DNA of 64,000 nt from Tetrahymena elliotti 4EA. Taxonomy: Eukaryota > Ciliophora > Oligohymenophorea > Hymenostomatida > Tetrahymenidae. Positions within the stretch are counted from its first letter, which is position 1; each line of letters begins with the position of its first letter. Below the pieces are notes generated by a model that was not told where the DNA came from, did no database searches, and saw only the letters and a program-made list of their open reading frames with translations. Below, piece by piece: positions 25,620 through 40,004 of this stretch. The DNA lies in NCBI GenBank assembly GCA_000231825.2, contig JH720298.1, positions 964,810-1,028,809 of the forward strand, written 5' to 3'. The translations under genes were made by a program, and so were the position numbers.

Positions 25620-27212
25620 TCAAAACATTTATTTTTAAGCAACGAATGTGTTCCTTAATGGATGGTCTTGGGTACCTATTTAATTTACATACTTTACAAG
25701 ATTTTGTTTTGCTTTTGAGAAAAATGAGATATTATCTGGGTTAGTTGCAAACGAAGGAAGTCTTAATTAATTATTAGGCTATGATTTACTAACACTTTTT
25801 TCTGACTTTCTCGTTAAGAAATTTCTGTGGCTTGTCGTTGAGAATTAAGATGAAAAATGATCATTTTGTTAATGTTGCTAAACTTTATATTCTGAGTGAG
25901 TGATAATGTTTTAAGGATTCAGCCTTAGATTTTGTTTATGTAGACCTCCATCTAGCTAATGACTACTGGGAATTCCAAAAGAGCTTTCTTATCCAAAGAA
26001 ATCATTTCCTTTCAATTATTTTTTATTTAAAGTGTCATACATGGTATCTGCATTTTCTAAATAGGCTTAGTCCATTTTATATTAAGTTTAACTAAATTAA
26101 TTTTCTGGTTGTTGCACAGTAGTATGGCTTGATTACTTTAGAAGCTACTGAGGCTAAATATTATTATGTGTAATGTTTTTATTACTACTTTGCTAATTAA
26201 AGAAAAAGATATTTTTTTTCTCATTGGCTCTCATGTTTGTCATTCCATGAGGACATTTTTTATTATTTATGAAGTTAGATTGCTTGACTATTGGTTGTTG
26301 TATAATATCTATATATCTTATTTCCATGTTTACTTGTTGAGGTATTTATTTATTACTTTATTGATGTTGGCTTTGCTAAGAATTAACTTATTAAATTACA
26401 GTTTGAGAAGTTGTTCTTGGGGAAAATACTTGGTTGAAATCTTCAGTTTGCTATTTAAAAGAATTATTTCTAATAGTTCTGACTGATTTTAAACTATTTT
26501 GAAATTTATTTATATTATTATTATTACTACCACTGTTTACTCTTGAACTAATTGTCTACTAGGCAAACTATTGCTGCGTTTTATTTGCTTAAATTTAAGC
26601 TTCAGAGGGAGAATATAAATATTTACTGTAATCAAAACTTCCTGTTGTAAATAAGCGATTTTTGTTATTTTAAAAAGGTAGAATATTATTTCCTAAGTGA
26701 AGTTGCTCGTGATGAGGAGAATTAAAATATTCCATGTCTATTTTTAGACTTTTTATTTTATTATATCTGCCTAGCTTGTAAGATCTAATAAATTTCTTAC
26801 TCACAGACCCAGGCATAACTCCTTGGACTGCCCAAATCTTGCGATCTGATATATTGTAGGGAGAAGAATCCTATTAATTAGGCTATTTTTAAATTTAATT
26901 GAGTTTCAAAGATGACACTTTATAATTGCTACCTTTATTTGTATTTTACTTTTATTATTCTTTATTTTCTTCCTAAGTTGTTGCGATGAGAACTTCATTA
27001 ACAGCTCCATTCAAATTTTAATCATTTTATTTTTAATCCAGTTATTCAATTTAATTGTTTTAGTTTTAATTAAAATCTTAGTTATCTAACATATCTTAGT
27101 TATTTTCATCATCATCAAAACATTAGATATTAGAATCATCTTAATAGTTTGATGTCTAGATGTCTATGCTCTTTGTTTTATTTACTTCTTCTTAAGATAA
27201 AGACCGATCCAT
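25620..27212 (-). CDS. Q/N-rich hypothetical protein
   Basis: Single exon, 530 aa, starting MDRSLSQEEVNKTKSIDIQ, TGA stop. No domain is recognised. The protein is dominated by Gln, Asn and Ser, with an acidic, Asp/Asn-rich N-terminal third and more basic middle and C-terminal parts. One more conventional patch (DRKIWAVQGVMPGSVSKKFI, around residue 130) contains Trp, Pro and Gly and is the best place to look for homologues. The composition resembles prion-like, phase-separating proteins, but such composition is very common in ciliates because CAA/TAA/TAG glutamine codons expand easily. Antisense frames here are shadows. Confidence 0.75.
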
Positions 27213-28339
27213 ATTAAATTAAATGATTATATAGAAGATGTAACTATTCTCTTTGAAAATTCTGTGATATCTTTCAAATATTGCTTTGATTGATTGATGC
27301 TGGTTTATCTTATCCAGATTATTTATTTGTAAAATTAATTAAGTAAGTTAGTAGTTATGTAATTAAATTTATTATTATTTCAGAAGACTACTTACTGATA
27401 ATTCTTTAAAAACTTTTTTTTTATTGTTAAAATATAATTTTATATTATCAAATAATTACAATAATCAATCACATCAAATAATCTACTTTTTACTTTAGAA
27501 TTTAATAATTGATTATTTAAAAGTTTTACCAAAAAAATCAACACTTTTCAAAAATTACTTACTTAGTCTTCTCTAAATCAATAAAAGTACATAAAGTAAA
27601 AATATTTAAATCAATTGTTCCTTTTTAACTTTCAGAAAATATCAGCAAAATATTATCTATTTAAAAAAATCATGAATAAAATATTTATTTTTATTGGAGA
27701 TTAATATTTTTAAACAATTCTTATTTTAAAAGATTTTTTACAGCTTATTGATTAGTTTTCTCATTTACTTCCTTTCCTAAATTAAATATTGTTTAAAATA
27801 AAAATTTTAAAATTAATTTTAATAAATAAATTTCTGAATATCATATACCTTAAAAATTAGTAATTTTAACTTTTAAAAGCATTAAATTTGTTTTCAAATT
27901 TTAATTTAATTTTTGAGATGATAGACCTTATTTTTAAATGAGAAATTTGAAGATTTTTTTGTAATAAGATATAATTTAGTTGATTAATTCATATTGTGAA
28001 ATGTAAATATTTTAATGTTTTATTAAAATTAAGAAAAAATTTAAAATAAATAATGAAGGGTTAGTTTATGTTAGAATTTATAAAAGTAGATTTGAGAATA
28101 TGAATTGGATAATGAGTTAAATTTTAAATAAAGGTGAAAATTATTATTAAATTTCAAACAGAAATAAATATATTAATTAACTAATTAAAAATAATAATCA
28201 TTGATTTATTTATTTATTTGTAGATATTTGTTTGTATAAGTATAAAAATTTAGAGTATTTATCAATCTTAGTTAGCCAGTTTATTAAAATAATATTTCAT
28301 AATATCTTAGCTAGTTAGCAATCCAATTAATTATAAAAG
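27213..28339. other. Divergent intergenic region
   Basis: 1.1 kb between the divergent Q/N-rich and release-factor starts; both promoters must lie here. It is AT-rich and no distinct motif or gene was recognised. Confidence 0.6.
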
Positions 28340-30279
28340 ATGATTAAAAATATATTTAAGTTATTCCCTATTTCATCTAAGGTTGTTTCTCTTAAGTAGT
28401 AATAAAAGGCCTTTTCTTATAGCAGATTTATATAATACCATAAATAATTCTAAGTAATCAATCTGCTATAAGCAAGCAACAAATGCTTCTTTAGCTTTCG
28501 TGCAAAAGAGACATTCAAGAAAAAAACATCATCTTTAGATATAGAGACTCATTACTAGGTGTCGGATTTGACTCGTTGCATATATAAAAGAATGAGGCAA
28601 TATCATAAAGAATATTCAGATATTTAACATATACTGTCATAAGAACAATAATAAGCAGATGTTAATTTGGATTAACTCAGAAAGAAAATCAACATTCTTT
28701 AGCCTTTAAATGATGTTTTTGAAAAATTAGAGTAGAATATAGTAACTTTGTAAGAGTTATAAAAATAAAAAGAAGAAAGTGCAGGCGACACTGAAATGCT
28801 TGCTTTAATAGAAGAAGAAATGGAAAATTCTAAGTAATAAATAGGTAAAAACTTGTTTAATTTTAGTCTACTTTAATACAAACAAATAGATATTTCAAAA
28901 CAAATGTGTTTTTTGTTAAACCTTTATTTTAAACAATAATTATCAAATCTTTATCAAAAAAGATAAGAAATTTGTTTCTAGAAAATTATCTTTTTTTATG
29001 TCTTTTTTAGAATTAGCTAAATATTTGTATTGTTTTTTATTATTTTTTTTATATTATTCATTCATTTATTTTTTTATTTGCCGAAATTGTAGATGAATTA
29101 TAAGATGAATGCTTAGAGTAACTTCTTCCTAAAGGCAAACATGACGACTGTAGTGAAATTACTTTAGAAGTTAGAGGAGGTGCTGGTGGTAGTGAAAGCT
29201 CTCTTTTTGCTGATGAAGTATTTAAAATGTACTAAGCTTTCTTTTCATAGTAGGGATACCAGTTTACTGTTGACTCATTTTAAGTTGATATGGCTATTAA
29301 TAAAGGATGCAAATTAGGTGTTTTAAAGGTATAAGGTTCGAACATTTATAAAAAAATGATGAATGAATCAGGAGTTCACAAGTAAATTAAAACTATTTAT
29401 TAAATGCATCAATTTTAATATATATTTTATTATTAAGAGTTATAAGAGTACCTGAAACAGAAAGTAAGGGAAGGTTGCACTCAAGTACTATTTCTGTAGT
29501 TGTTATGCCAGTTGTTCCTATGGTAAGAAATATTTATTTTTGCAAAACTAATTTAATGTTTAAAATTAAAAGGATTTCAAAGTTGATGAAAAAGATTTAA
29601 AATTTGAATTTATGAGATCTTAAGGTGCAGGTGGCTAGCATGTTAATAAAGTAGAATCTGCATGCAGGTAAATACATTAATTAATAATAAAATCAACCCT
29701 TTAAAATTATAATTGATTGATTAATGTTTTTTATTTTAAAATTTAAGAGTTACACATATACCAAGTGGAATTAGTGTACTATGTTAAGATGATAGACAAT
29801 AAGAAAGAAATAAACAAAGAGCATTGAAGGTAATTTTAATTAAATTTCTTTTACAATTGCTAGAAAAATATTTTTAAAAGAAGTTTCATATTAATTATTT
29901 ATTAAAATATAAATAGCTTTTGACAGAGAAACTTTTCCAAGTCGAAGTAGAAAAATCTAACCAAGAATAGAGTAATGAGAGAAAAAGTTAGATTGGTAAT
30001 AACAAAATATTTATCTGTAAATTTCATTTAAAATCTAATCACAAATTTAAAAAAGGTGGTGGTGATAGAAGTGATAAAATTCGTACATACAATTTCCCTC
30101 AAGGAAGAATTACTGATCACAGAACGAACTTAACCCTTTTTGGAATAGAAAAAATGATGAAAGGAGAGTTCCTTGAAGAGTTTATTGATGAATATGAAGA
30201 GAAAGTAAACAACGAATTGATTGAGAGTGTATTAAAATAGCTAGAAGAAGAAGAAAATTCAACTTCAAATAAGAACTGA
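28340..30279 (+). CDS. MTRF1L: Mitochondrial class I peptide release factor
   Basis: Model: join(28340..28844, 29093..29381, 29438..29522, 29573..29667, 29748..29829, 29917..29995, 30056..30279), 452 aa, seven exons. It hydrolyses peptidyl-tRNA at stop codons on the organellar ribosome. Visible landmarks: [20 protein letters not shown] (domain 2 start), [17 protein letters not shown] with the PxT codon-reading tripeptide (PET) of the RF1 class, RSQGAGGQHVNKVES with the catalytic GGQ, and [23 protein letters not shown]. PxT marks a UAA/UAG reader. The N-terminal ~100 residues are basic and lack family match, fitting a mitochondrial presequence. Since the nucleus reads UAA/UAG as Gln, this factor must stay out of the cytosol to be harmless. 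The gene itself contains many in-frame TAA/TAG codons. Confidence 0.93.
28416..28472. repeat. Perfect 13-bp inverted repeat inside a coding exon
   Basis: Arms CTTATAGCAGATT (28416-28428) and AATCTGCTATAAG (28460-28472) are perfect reverse complements with a 31-nt spacer. They lie in exon 1 of the release-factor gene, 76 nt after the start codon, so the mRNA could form a hairpin there. Confidence 0.85.
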
Positions 30280-30852
30280 ATTGGTTGACTGATTAATTGA
30301 TTAATTGGCTGGTTTATTGATTCATCTATGATAAATTCTTTTAGAAATTGAGAGTGTTTTTTTCTATAAAATATTCAAACTTATTTATTATTAAATTTAC
30401 TTAATATAAAATATTAATTCCATTTATTTTCTGCATGATAATTTACTCATTTAAAATTGTTTAAAATCATTCTAAATTTAATATGATTTGATTGTTTGTT
30501 TTAATAATATTTTCTTTTTGAAGAACTACTTCTTATTATTATAAAATCTTAACGCATATTTATTAATTCCATTTTAAATAGAAATTTCTAACAATTTTTA
30601 AAAGGTATTTATTAAAAGTTATCTCAAAATAATTATTTTCTTTTGTTTTAGTTAAAATAAAACTCTTCTTGTCTTGCTTTGAAGTATTTTAAATGGTCTT
30701 TTTCTTTCAGTAATGCTTAAGGATGATAGATATTCTTGCTATTAATAAGCATAACGCATATTTAATTTATTTATTACATATTAATATTAATGAAATACAC
30801 GTATTATAGACAACATTATTTATTCTAGTCAAACATAACATTAAACAATACG

Positions 30853-30915
30853 TTCAAATGCGTTTGAAAATAGATAACTTCTTTGAGTAGCTTAAATATT
30901 TTTGAGTTTAAGCTA
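30853..30915. repeat. Cluster of short perfect hairpins
   Basis: TTCAAA-TGCG-TTTGAA (30853-30868) is a 6-bp stem with a tetraloop. About 20 nt on, TAGCTTAAA (30888-30896) pairs perfectly with TTTAAGCTA (30907-30915) across a 10-nt loop. A slightly less AT-rich stretch (TTCGGAAAGGTGC) follows near 30940. No reading frame explains the cluster. Confidence 0.6.
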
Positions 30916-31750
30916 TTATTTTGAGTTTTAAATGCAATATTCGGAAAGGTGCAAATCAAACAGCAGAAGTAAATTAAAATAAAGCGTGGATATCAAAATT
31001 ATAAAAATATGCTACTATTTTAATTAATTATTATCACTGGATGTATGTGTATATGTGTGAATAAAAATAATCAGTGTAAAATAAAGATAAAAATTCAAAC
31101 CACAAAAAGTCAGAATAAAAAATAAAATCTTCGGTAAATTTAATAATTTCTCAAACGAATTCAGTACTATTTAAAGGCCAGTTCTAAGTTAATATTTTAA
31201 TTTCTCTATTTATCTTTAATTATCTTTTGTAATCTAAAAAAAAATTATAACCAATTTATTTGTTTCTTTTTTTGGTTTTTTTGGTAATATTAGGTTTTTA
31301 TCACTTGAAAAAAAAATTTCCCTTTAAAATGAAATGATTTTAAATAAGAAAATAAAAATACTTTTGATGTTATTATTAAAACAAACTGTATTTGATAATA
31401 ATGTTTTACCAACAATTATTATCTTTTAGCAAGAGACTGATAGATAGCTAATATATTTACATCGTTTATTCTTAGCTAGATTTTGTTTACTCTAAAATTA
31501 TGAATGAAATCATCCACTAAAGTGATTAAACAATCAACTGATTGATCTATCTGATTTATTATATTAAAAATTCATTTTGATGAACAATATTTTTAATGTG
31601 TTTGTTTGTTTGTTTATTTTTTTTAACTTTGCAGAAACTTAATAATTAAATAAAAATCCAAATCAGCAAATTTGTTTGAAAAAAAAAACTAAACACCAAA
31701 AAATAATTATTCAGTATACAAGCAAGCAAACAAGCTAGACTTAATTATTA

Positions 31751-32071
31751 TCAATAAGACAGCAATAACAAAAGGAATAAAAGATAATCAAAGAAAACAT
31801 TCTCTAATAAAACGTGAAAGATTAAAGCCATACAAACACACATGATTAAGAAAAGGACAAGCATCAATACCAAATTTATAAGTGGGAGGAAAAATTCTTT
31901 CGAATCAACAACTTCCTCAGCCGAATCACACAATTTTAGAAGTACAAATGATGTAACAAACAATAAATAGATTTCTAAATTGAATATTAACACTCTATTA
32001 ATAATTACAAGAATGCTAACTAAACAAGCTAACAAATTTTAAATAAAAAATAGATAGACCATAAAATTCAT
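31751..32071 (-). CDS. Doubtful small membrane protein
   Basis: A code-6 frame of 106 aa from ATG to TGA, starting MNFMVYLFFIQNLLACL. It is strongly hydrophobic with about three to four possible membrane helices, separated by one polar segment (LCDSAEEVVDSKEF). No family match. The context of the start codon is not the A-rich one usual in ciliates. Hydrophobic frames also arise on the strand opposite A-rich sequence, so it may be spurious. Confidence 0.3.
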
Positions 32072-32675
32072 CTCATTGAAAAATCGCCTAACAAATACAA
32101 GCTGATAACAGAGAGTAAAGTTTAAACAGTTTTATTCAAGAAGCTCAACGCATTTAATACATAAATAAATAGATAGGCAAGGTCAAAATAAGAATTAGCT
32201 AAGAAAGTTGCACAACTTAAAATTACTAGGGTTTATAAAAGTTAAGGAAAATGGATAAGCAGAACTTAAAAATGATGTTGAGCAATAGCAATAGTTTAAG
32301 AAAGCTTTCAAACTGAATCAAAAAGGATTAATCTTTGACAACCATCAATACTTCTTAAACCTTAATGCAATTGTTAGTAACAATCACTTAATAAGTAATT
32401 AATCCATTTCTTTTTTACAGCATTTATTTCCTCATACAGAGCAAATTTACAAATAAAATGAAACAAATAATCTATCAAAGAGCATATAAAAAAACAAACA
32501 AAAAAACAAATTAAGAATCATTCATTTTATTTCATTCAAATTTGCTTTGGATCTTAAGCTTATCGCATAACATTGAATGAAGCTTGATATTTATTTACTT
32601 ACCTATTATTTTTGATTGATATATAAATATCTATTTACATACTTTACTCAGTTTAATTTATTTCAATTAATCTGG

Positions 32676-32731
32676 ATTGACTGACTAACAAACTGATCAA
32701 CTGACTGACTTATTTTTTGACTGACTGACTA
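32676..32731. repeat. GACT-rich simple sequence
   Basis: Interrupted tetranucleotide repeats: GACTGACTAACAAACTGATC, then AACTGACTGACTT, then TGACTGACTGACTAA. No function is suggested. Confidence 0.7.
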
Positions 32732-33326
32732 ATATTTTGTTAAAGAGAATTTTTATTAATTTAGAAAAGCAGAATGAAAATTTAAAAATAATAAAATAAT
32801 TCTCTTCTAAATAAAGGAAAAAAGAGAGATGAATGTTTGAAATTTGATTTAGCAAATGAATATCTTGGAATATTAAATTAGATTGAATTTTTGATAAATT
32901 CTAGAGAAGTTACAACGCAGTTCTAATTTATTATTTTAATTCCTTGCTTAAAAGTTATAGCGTTGTTAATTTTGCAAATAAATTACAAGAGAAACTAATG
33001 TAATAGATTTGCAACTGAAATTTCTTATTATTTCATACAACTAAATAAAATTTTCAATGATTTTTGCTAAAAAATTTCTCTTTTTCAGATAGAGTCTAAA
33101 TTTGCTTAAAAAAATAAAAATTTGTGATCAGTTTAATGAATATGATTAGGTTGAATGACATTTAAAATGAAATATTCAAAGAGAATATTATCAAAAATTA
33201 AAATTTAATTGAGTGATTGTAATTTAAATTTTTTATCAATCAAAAATGAATGAATAGAATAAATAGATTAATTTTTTAATGCGATAAAATTAAATTTTTT
33301 TTCGGAAAATGTAAATCATATTTTTA

Positions 33327-35651
33327 ATGATAAAAATTTTAGGATAATCCAGTCCAGTAGAGAGACTAAAAGTTAATTTATATGACGAAGAGAGAGTTCC
33401 TCAAATTAGTTAATACATAAATACCAATAGTTCTAATTAATAGGATACTCCTTTAAGTTCTAGTAATTAAAATGCATGCTAAAGCAATAACAATAATAAA
33501 AAGAAGGCTGCATTCCGTCGTCGTAGTTGCTACTGCAATTAGACTGGTAAATAAAGCCAGAAGGCTCAAAAGGTAGATTTTTAATTGCCAACTACGTTTA
33601 TAAAGAATAGAATTTACTAGCGTATGAAAAAGAAATAAGAAATGAAAATGAATTTAAATGATAAAGATTTAATCATTCAAAATTTAAATCGTACTTTTGA
33701 CATTCAAGAAAAGAATTCAGCTCGTGGTAGTTAATTAAATAGTCCTAGCATTTTAAATTATTAACAAAATTTTAACATTTTAGATACTCCTATGTCAGGA
33801 AAAGTTTTTAATACACCAATGACCAGTGGTAGATATAATCATAATTAGAATCATGTTGTTCATTCTAATTAAATTTAAAGAAGTTAATTTTCTTATTTGT
33901 TAACATCACCTAAGAATGGATAATAGACTTCTAATTAGGGAACTTCTACTCATAGTAAGAGAGATGAAAATACTATTAAAAATGTCTAAAGTCCTCAAAG
34001 TAGAAATCCTAATAGCAAACCAACATTTGCTGAAACAATTCAATATATCAAGGAAGAATAAAGCTAAAAGTTAAATTAAACTCCTTAATCAACTAGCAAG
34101 GATAAAAAATCATCACAAACCACACAAAAAAATAATTCTTCCAGCTAAAGCAAGGAATTAGATTTAACTCTTAGCAAAGTTCATCATCGTAAACATATTT
34201 CTAGTAATGTAAATTCACCTAAAAGCAATCATGTTTCTGGTTCTCCTCCTCATCGCCAAACTCCTTTAAGCAGTAGCAAGAAGAATAGCATTTTCAACTA
34301 TTTTAGTGTGGGAGGAAAAACCTTAAAAGATGACTAGCAAATAAAATAATAATATGAAAACATTTATCCAGAATAGGTTGAAAAGAGAAAAAAATGGATT
34401 ACAAAACTTCGTCTAGCAACTAAACTAGTTGGTTTTTAAGAAAAATAAAGAAAAAAATCAATGCTTTATCAGTAGGACTATTACAAGGCACTTGAAGAAG
34501 TTGCAAATAATGAGGCAGAACATGAACATCAAGAATAAAATAATGATTTAAATCAAATGAATTAGGAAAAAAAACATATTTTAATAAGAAAAGTAAAATA
34601 AAATAATAATGATAAAAATGTTTTCATGTTACATTAAATAGTCAAGCAACACAATTTAAAATTAAATTCGACTATTGGATCATTCGTTGATATGCGTACT
34701 AAAAGTTATAATTCTCTTTTACCTTCTGCAAACTCTTATGAAATTGCTTTCTCATCAAAATTGAGTAGAAGACATCTAGTAAGTCCTTTCAACTATGACA
34801 GCAAATCAGAACATGTAATCAATAAAAAGGAAAGCAAAATTGCTCCTTATTTGTAGCCATTCCCAGTTCTTTCACCTTCCCCAAACAAATAAAAATCTTA
34901 GACTAAATTGCACAACACATTTTATTCTTCTACTATTTAAAATACTGACTAAAAAAATAATAAATTTAATGAGACAAAACATAGAAATGGGTCTTCAAAA
35001 AAAATAAACTCTTAAACTATGACAAATTTTAGCAAGGGAAGTATTAGCAAAGTTAATTTCTGTAAAAACTATTTGCTTTAACCAAAAAGTGTCAAATCAA
35101 ATTTTTAAATTTAATTGAGTAATTCACAAAATAGTATTGATGATATTAATGGAAATAATACCTAAAACCACCTTGAAGCAAGTAAAACGAGTCTTGGCTA
35201 AAAGTCAAATAATGACAAGGACAGCCATTAAGATAGTTAATAAAACATAGTTAGCCTTGATTAACTTGGAAGATACGAAAGTTATTTTACAAAAAAACCA
35301 GATTAAAAAAACTAAAATAACAATTAAACAAAAGCCCAATAAAAATTCTAGCTACTGATAAATAATCAATCAATATAAAGTTCTTATTTAATTAATAACC
35401 ATTCAAAGAATAATAATTCAATCAATAATTTAACAAAAAGTATAAACTTTAGTACATTTAACTAAAAAACATCTTCACAGCCTAATTTACTACAAAGCAC
35501 TTTCAAAAACGATTTATCTCATTCATCCTATCATAATTTAACATTACAAACACCTACTGGTGGCCAAAACAAAAGACCCAGTTATCTTCAACAAAAATTT
35601 GATACCAAAACTCATCGTAAGTCTATCCTTTAAAGCTATATGATTGTGTGA
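33327..35651 (+). CDS. Basic N/S/Q-rich hypothetical protein
   Basis: Single exon, 774 aa, TGA stop. No domain is recognised. The sequence is low-complexity, rich in Asn, Ser, Gln and Lys, with short basic clusters (KKKAAFRRRS near residue 60; KRKKWITKLRLATKLVGF near 355) and many Ser/Thr-Pro dipeptides, which look like potential phosphosites. The basic patch around residues 350-385 is the most conserved-looking segment. The chosen start gives MIKILGQSSPVERL. It could instead be that TTTTAG at 33336-33341 is a splice acceptor and the true start lies upstream. Cytoskeletal or nuclear roles are possible, but nothing in the sequence decides. Confidence 0.75.
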
Positions 35652-36736
35652 TAGATCTCTTTTAAAATATTCAAATACCAAATAAATTGACAATTTAATT
35701 ATTGCTTGTTTATTTATTGAAACTACTTGAATATATTAATAAATAAAAACAAACAATAGATCTCAAAATTATTTGTAAATAAATCAATCAATCAAAAAGT
35801 ATAAAAATTATTTCTAATTCAATTATGAAGTTATCTATTTAATACATACATAATTTTATGTAACGTAAAAATGTTTCTTCAAAGCTATTAAATTCTTCAA
35901 AAATAATTCTTATTAGAAAAATACCTATCTAAATTGACATATTTTTGTCTAGTTGAGTAAAAATGTTTGCTTCAAATATAATTTTTTTAAATTCATGAGA
36001 TGTCTTTTGAAAAGAAAATATTTGATGAGTTGACTAATTTATAGTAAAATTTTTATCTAAAGATTTTATTTAAAATTATTCTTAAATTGTTTATTTGTAT
36101 TGGATAGAATTTATAATTTAATATTTTGTCGAATTTAATTTTATTAGCATTGATAAATATTATATTTTACTTAATGTTTTTATTTTATTAGTTTTTATCT
36201 AATTAAGGCTAATTTAATTAAATAATAATTTTTTTTAATCTGTAGAAAAAATAAAGATTTTTATCATTTGCTTAGACAATTTTAGATGGAATTTAATTAA
36301 TGATAAAGATATTAAAACCCTAAGAATTAATTAATACCAAATCAAAACAAGAAATGAATGATATACATAAATTTAAAATTTATAAAAACAAAAGGATTGA
36401 TTAAATTTGATCTACATACACACATAATAGAATAACGATACAATAATGAAAATAATAAATTTTGTAAATTGAGATATTTTCAAATTTTTTAACTACAACG
36501 CGGGGCTTGAATTTGAAAGCGCCAAATTAAAAAATAGGCGCCTAGAAAGGTGATTAGATATTATTTGTATCCAAATTGCAAAATTTGATAATTAAAAAAT
36601 AAAAAAATAATAAATTTCTTTAACTAATAAGACATCATTGTTGTTAATCTGAATTTTAGATAAATAAAAAAGCAGATTTAATATTAAAAGCAAAGCTAAA
36701 TCAATTACATAATATTTTAAAACAGTTAATTTGAAA
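35652..36736. other. Upstream region of MCM7
   Basis: 1.1 kb, AT-rich, except for a small GC-rich island near 36500-36542 that carries the E2F-type site annotated separately. No other gene was recognised. Confidence 0.6.
36500..36542. promoter_or_regulatory. E2F/DP-type site upstream of MCM7
   Basis: GCGCCAAA at 36519-36526 is the exact complement of TTTGGCGC, matching the E2F consensus TTTSSCGC. A second GGCGCC lies at 36537-36542, so the two could also pair as a GCGCC/GGCGC inverted repeat. The island (CGCGGGGC...) stands out against the surrounding AT-only DNA and lies about 210 bp before the MCM7 start codon. MCM genes are classic E2F targets in animals and plants; use in this organism is inferred. 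Confidence 0.65.

Positions 36737-40004
<3,268 letters not shown>

Larger units (their letters stand above)
30280..33326. other. Gene-poor 3-kb region
   Basis: The longest gap in the window. It contains a cluster of small hairpins near 30850-30915, a doubtful small membrane ORF (31751-32071, minus strand), an untested open frame on the plus strand (about 32105-32573, no ATG at its start), and GACT-rich simple sequence near 32676-32731. None of these is a confident gene. Confidence 0.55.

Noticed and set aside
26166..26486. Hydrophobic plus-strand ORF
   Set aside because: It is antisense to an intact 530-codon frame. The complement of Q/N-rich, A-rich coding DNA naturally reads as Leu/Phe/Ile/Tyr-rich.
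32105..32573. Open plus-strand code-6 frame of about 155 codons (contains GLIFDNHQYFLNLNAIVSNN)
   Set aside because: It has no ATG near its start, no matching splice acceptor with an upstream exon, and no recognisable domain; with TGA as the only stop, frames like this occur by chance.
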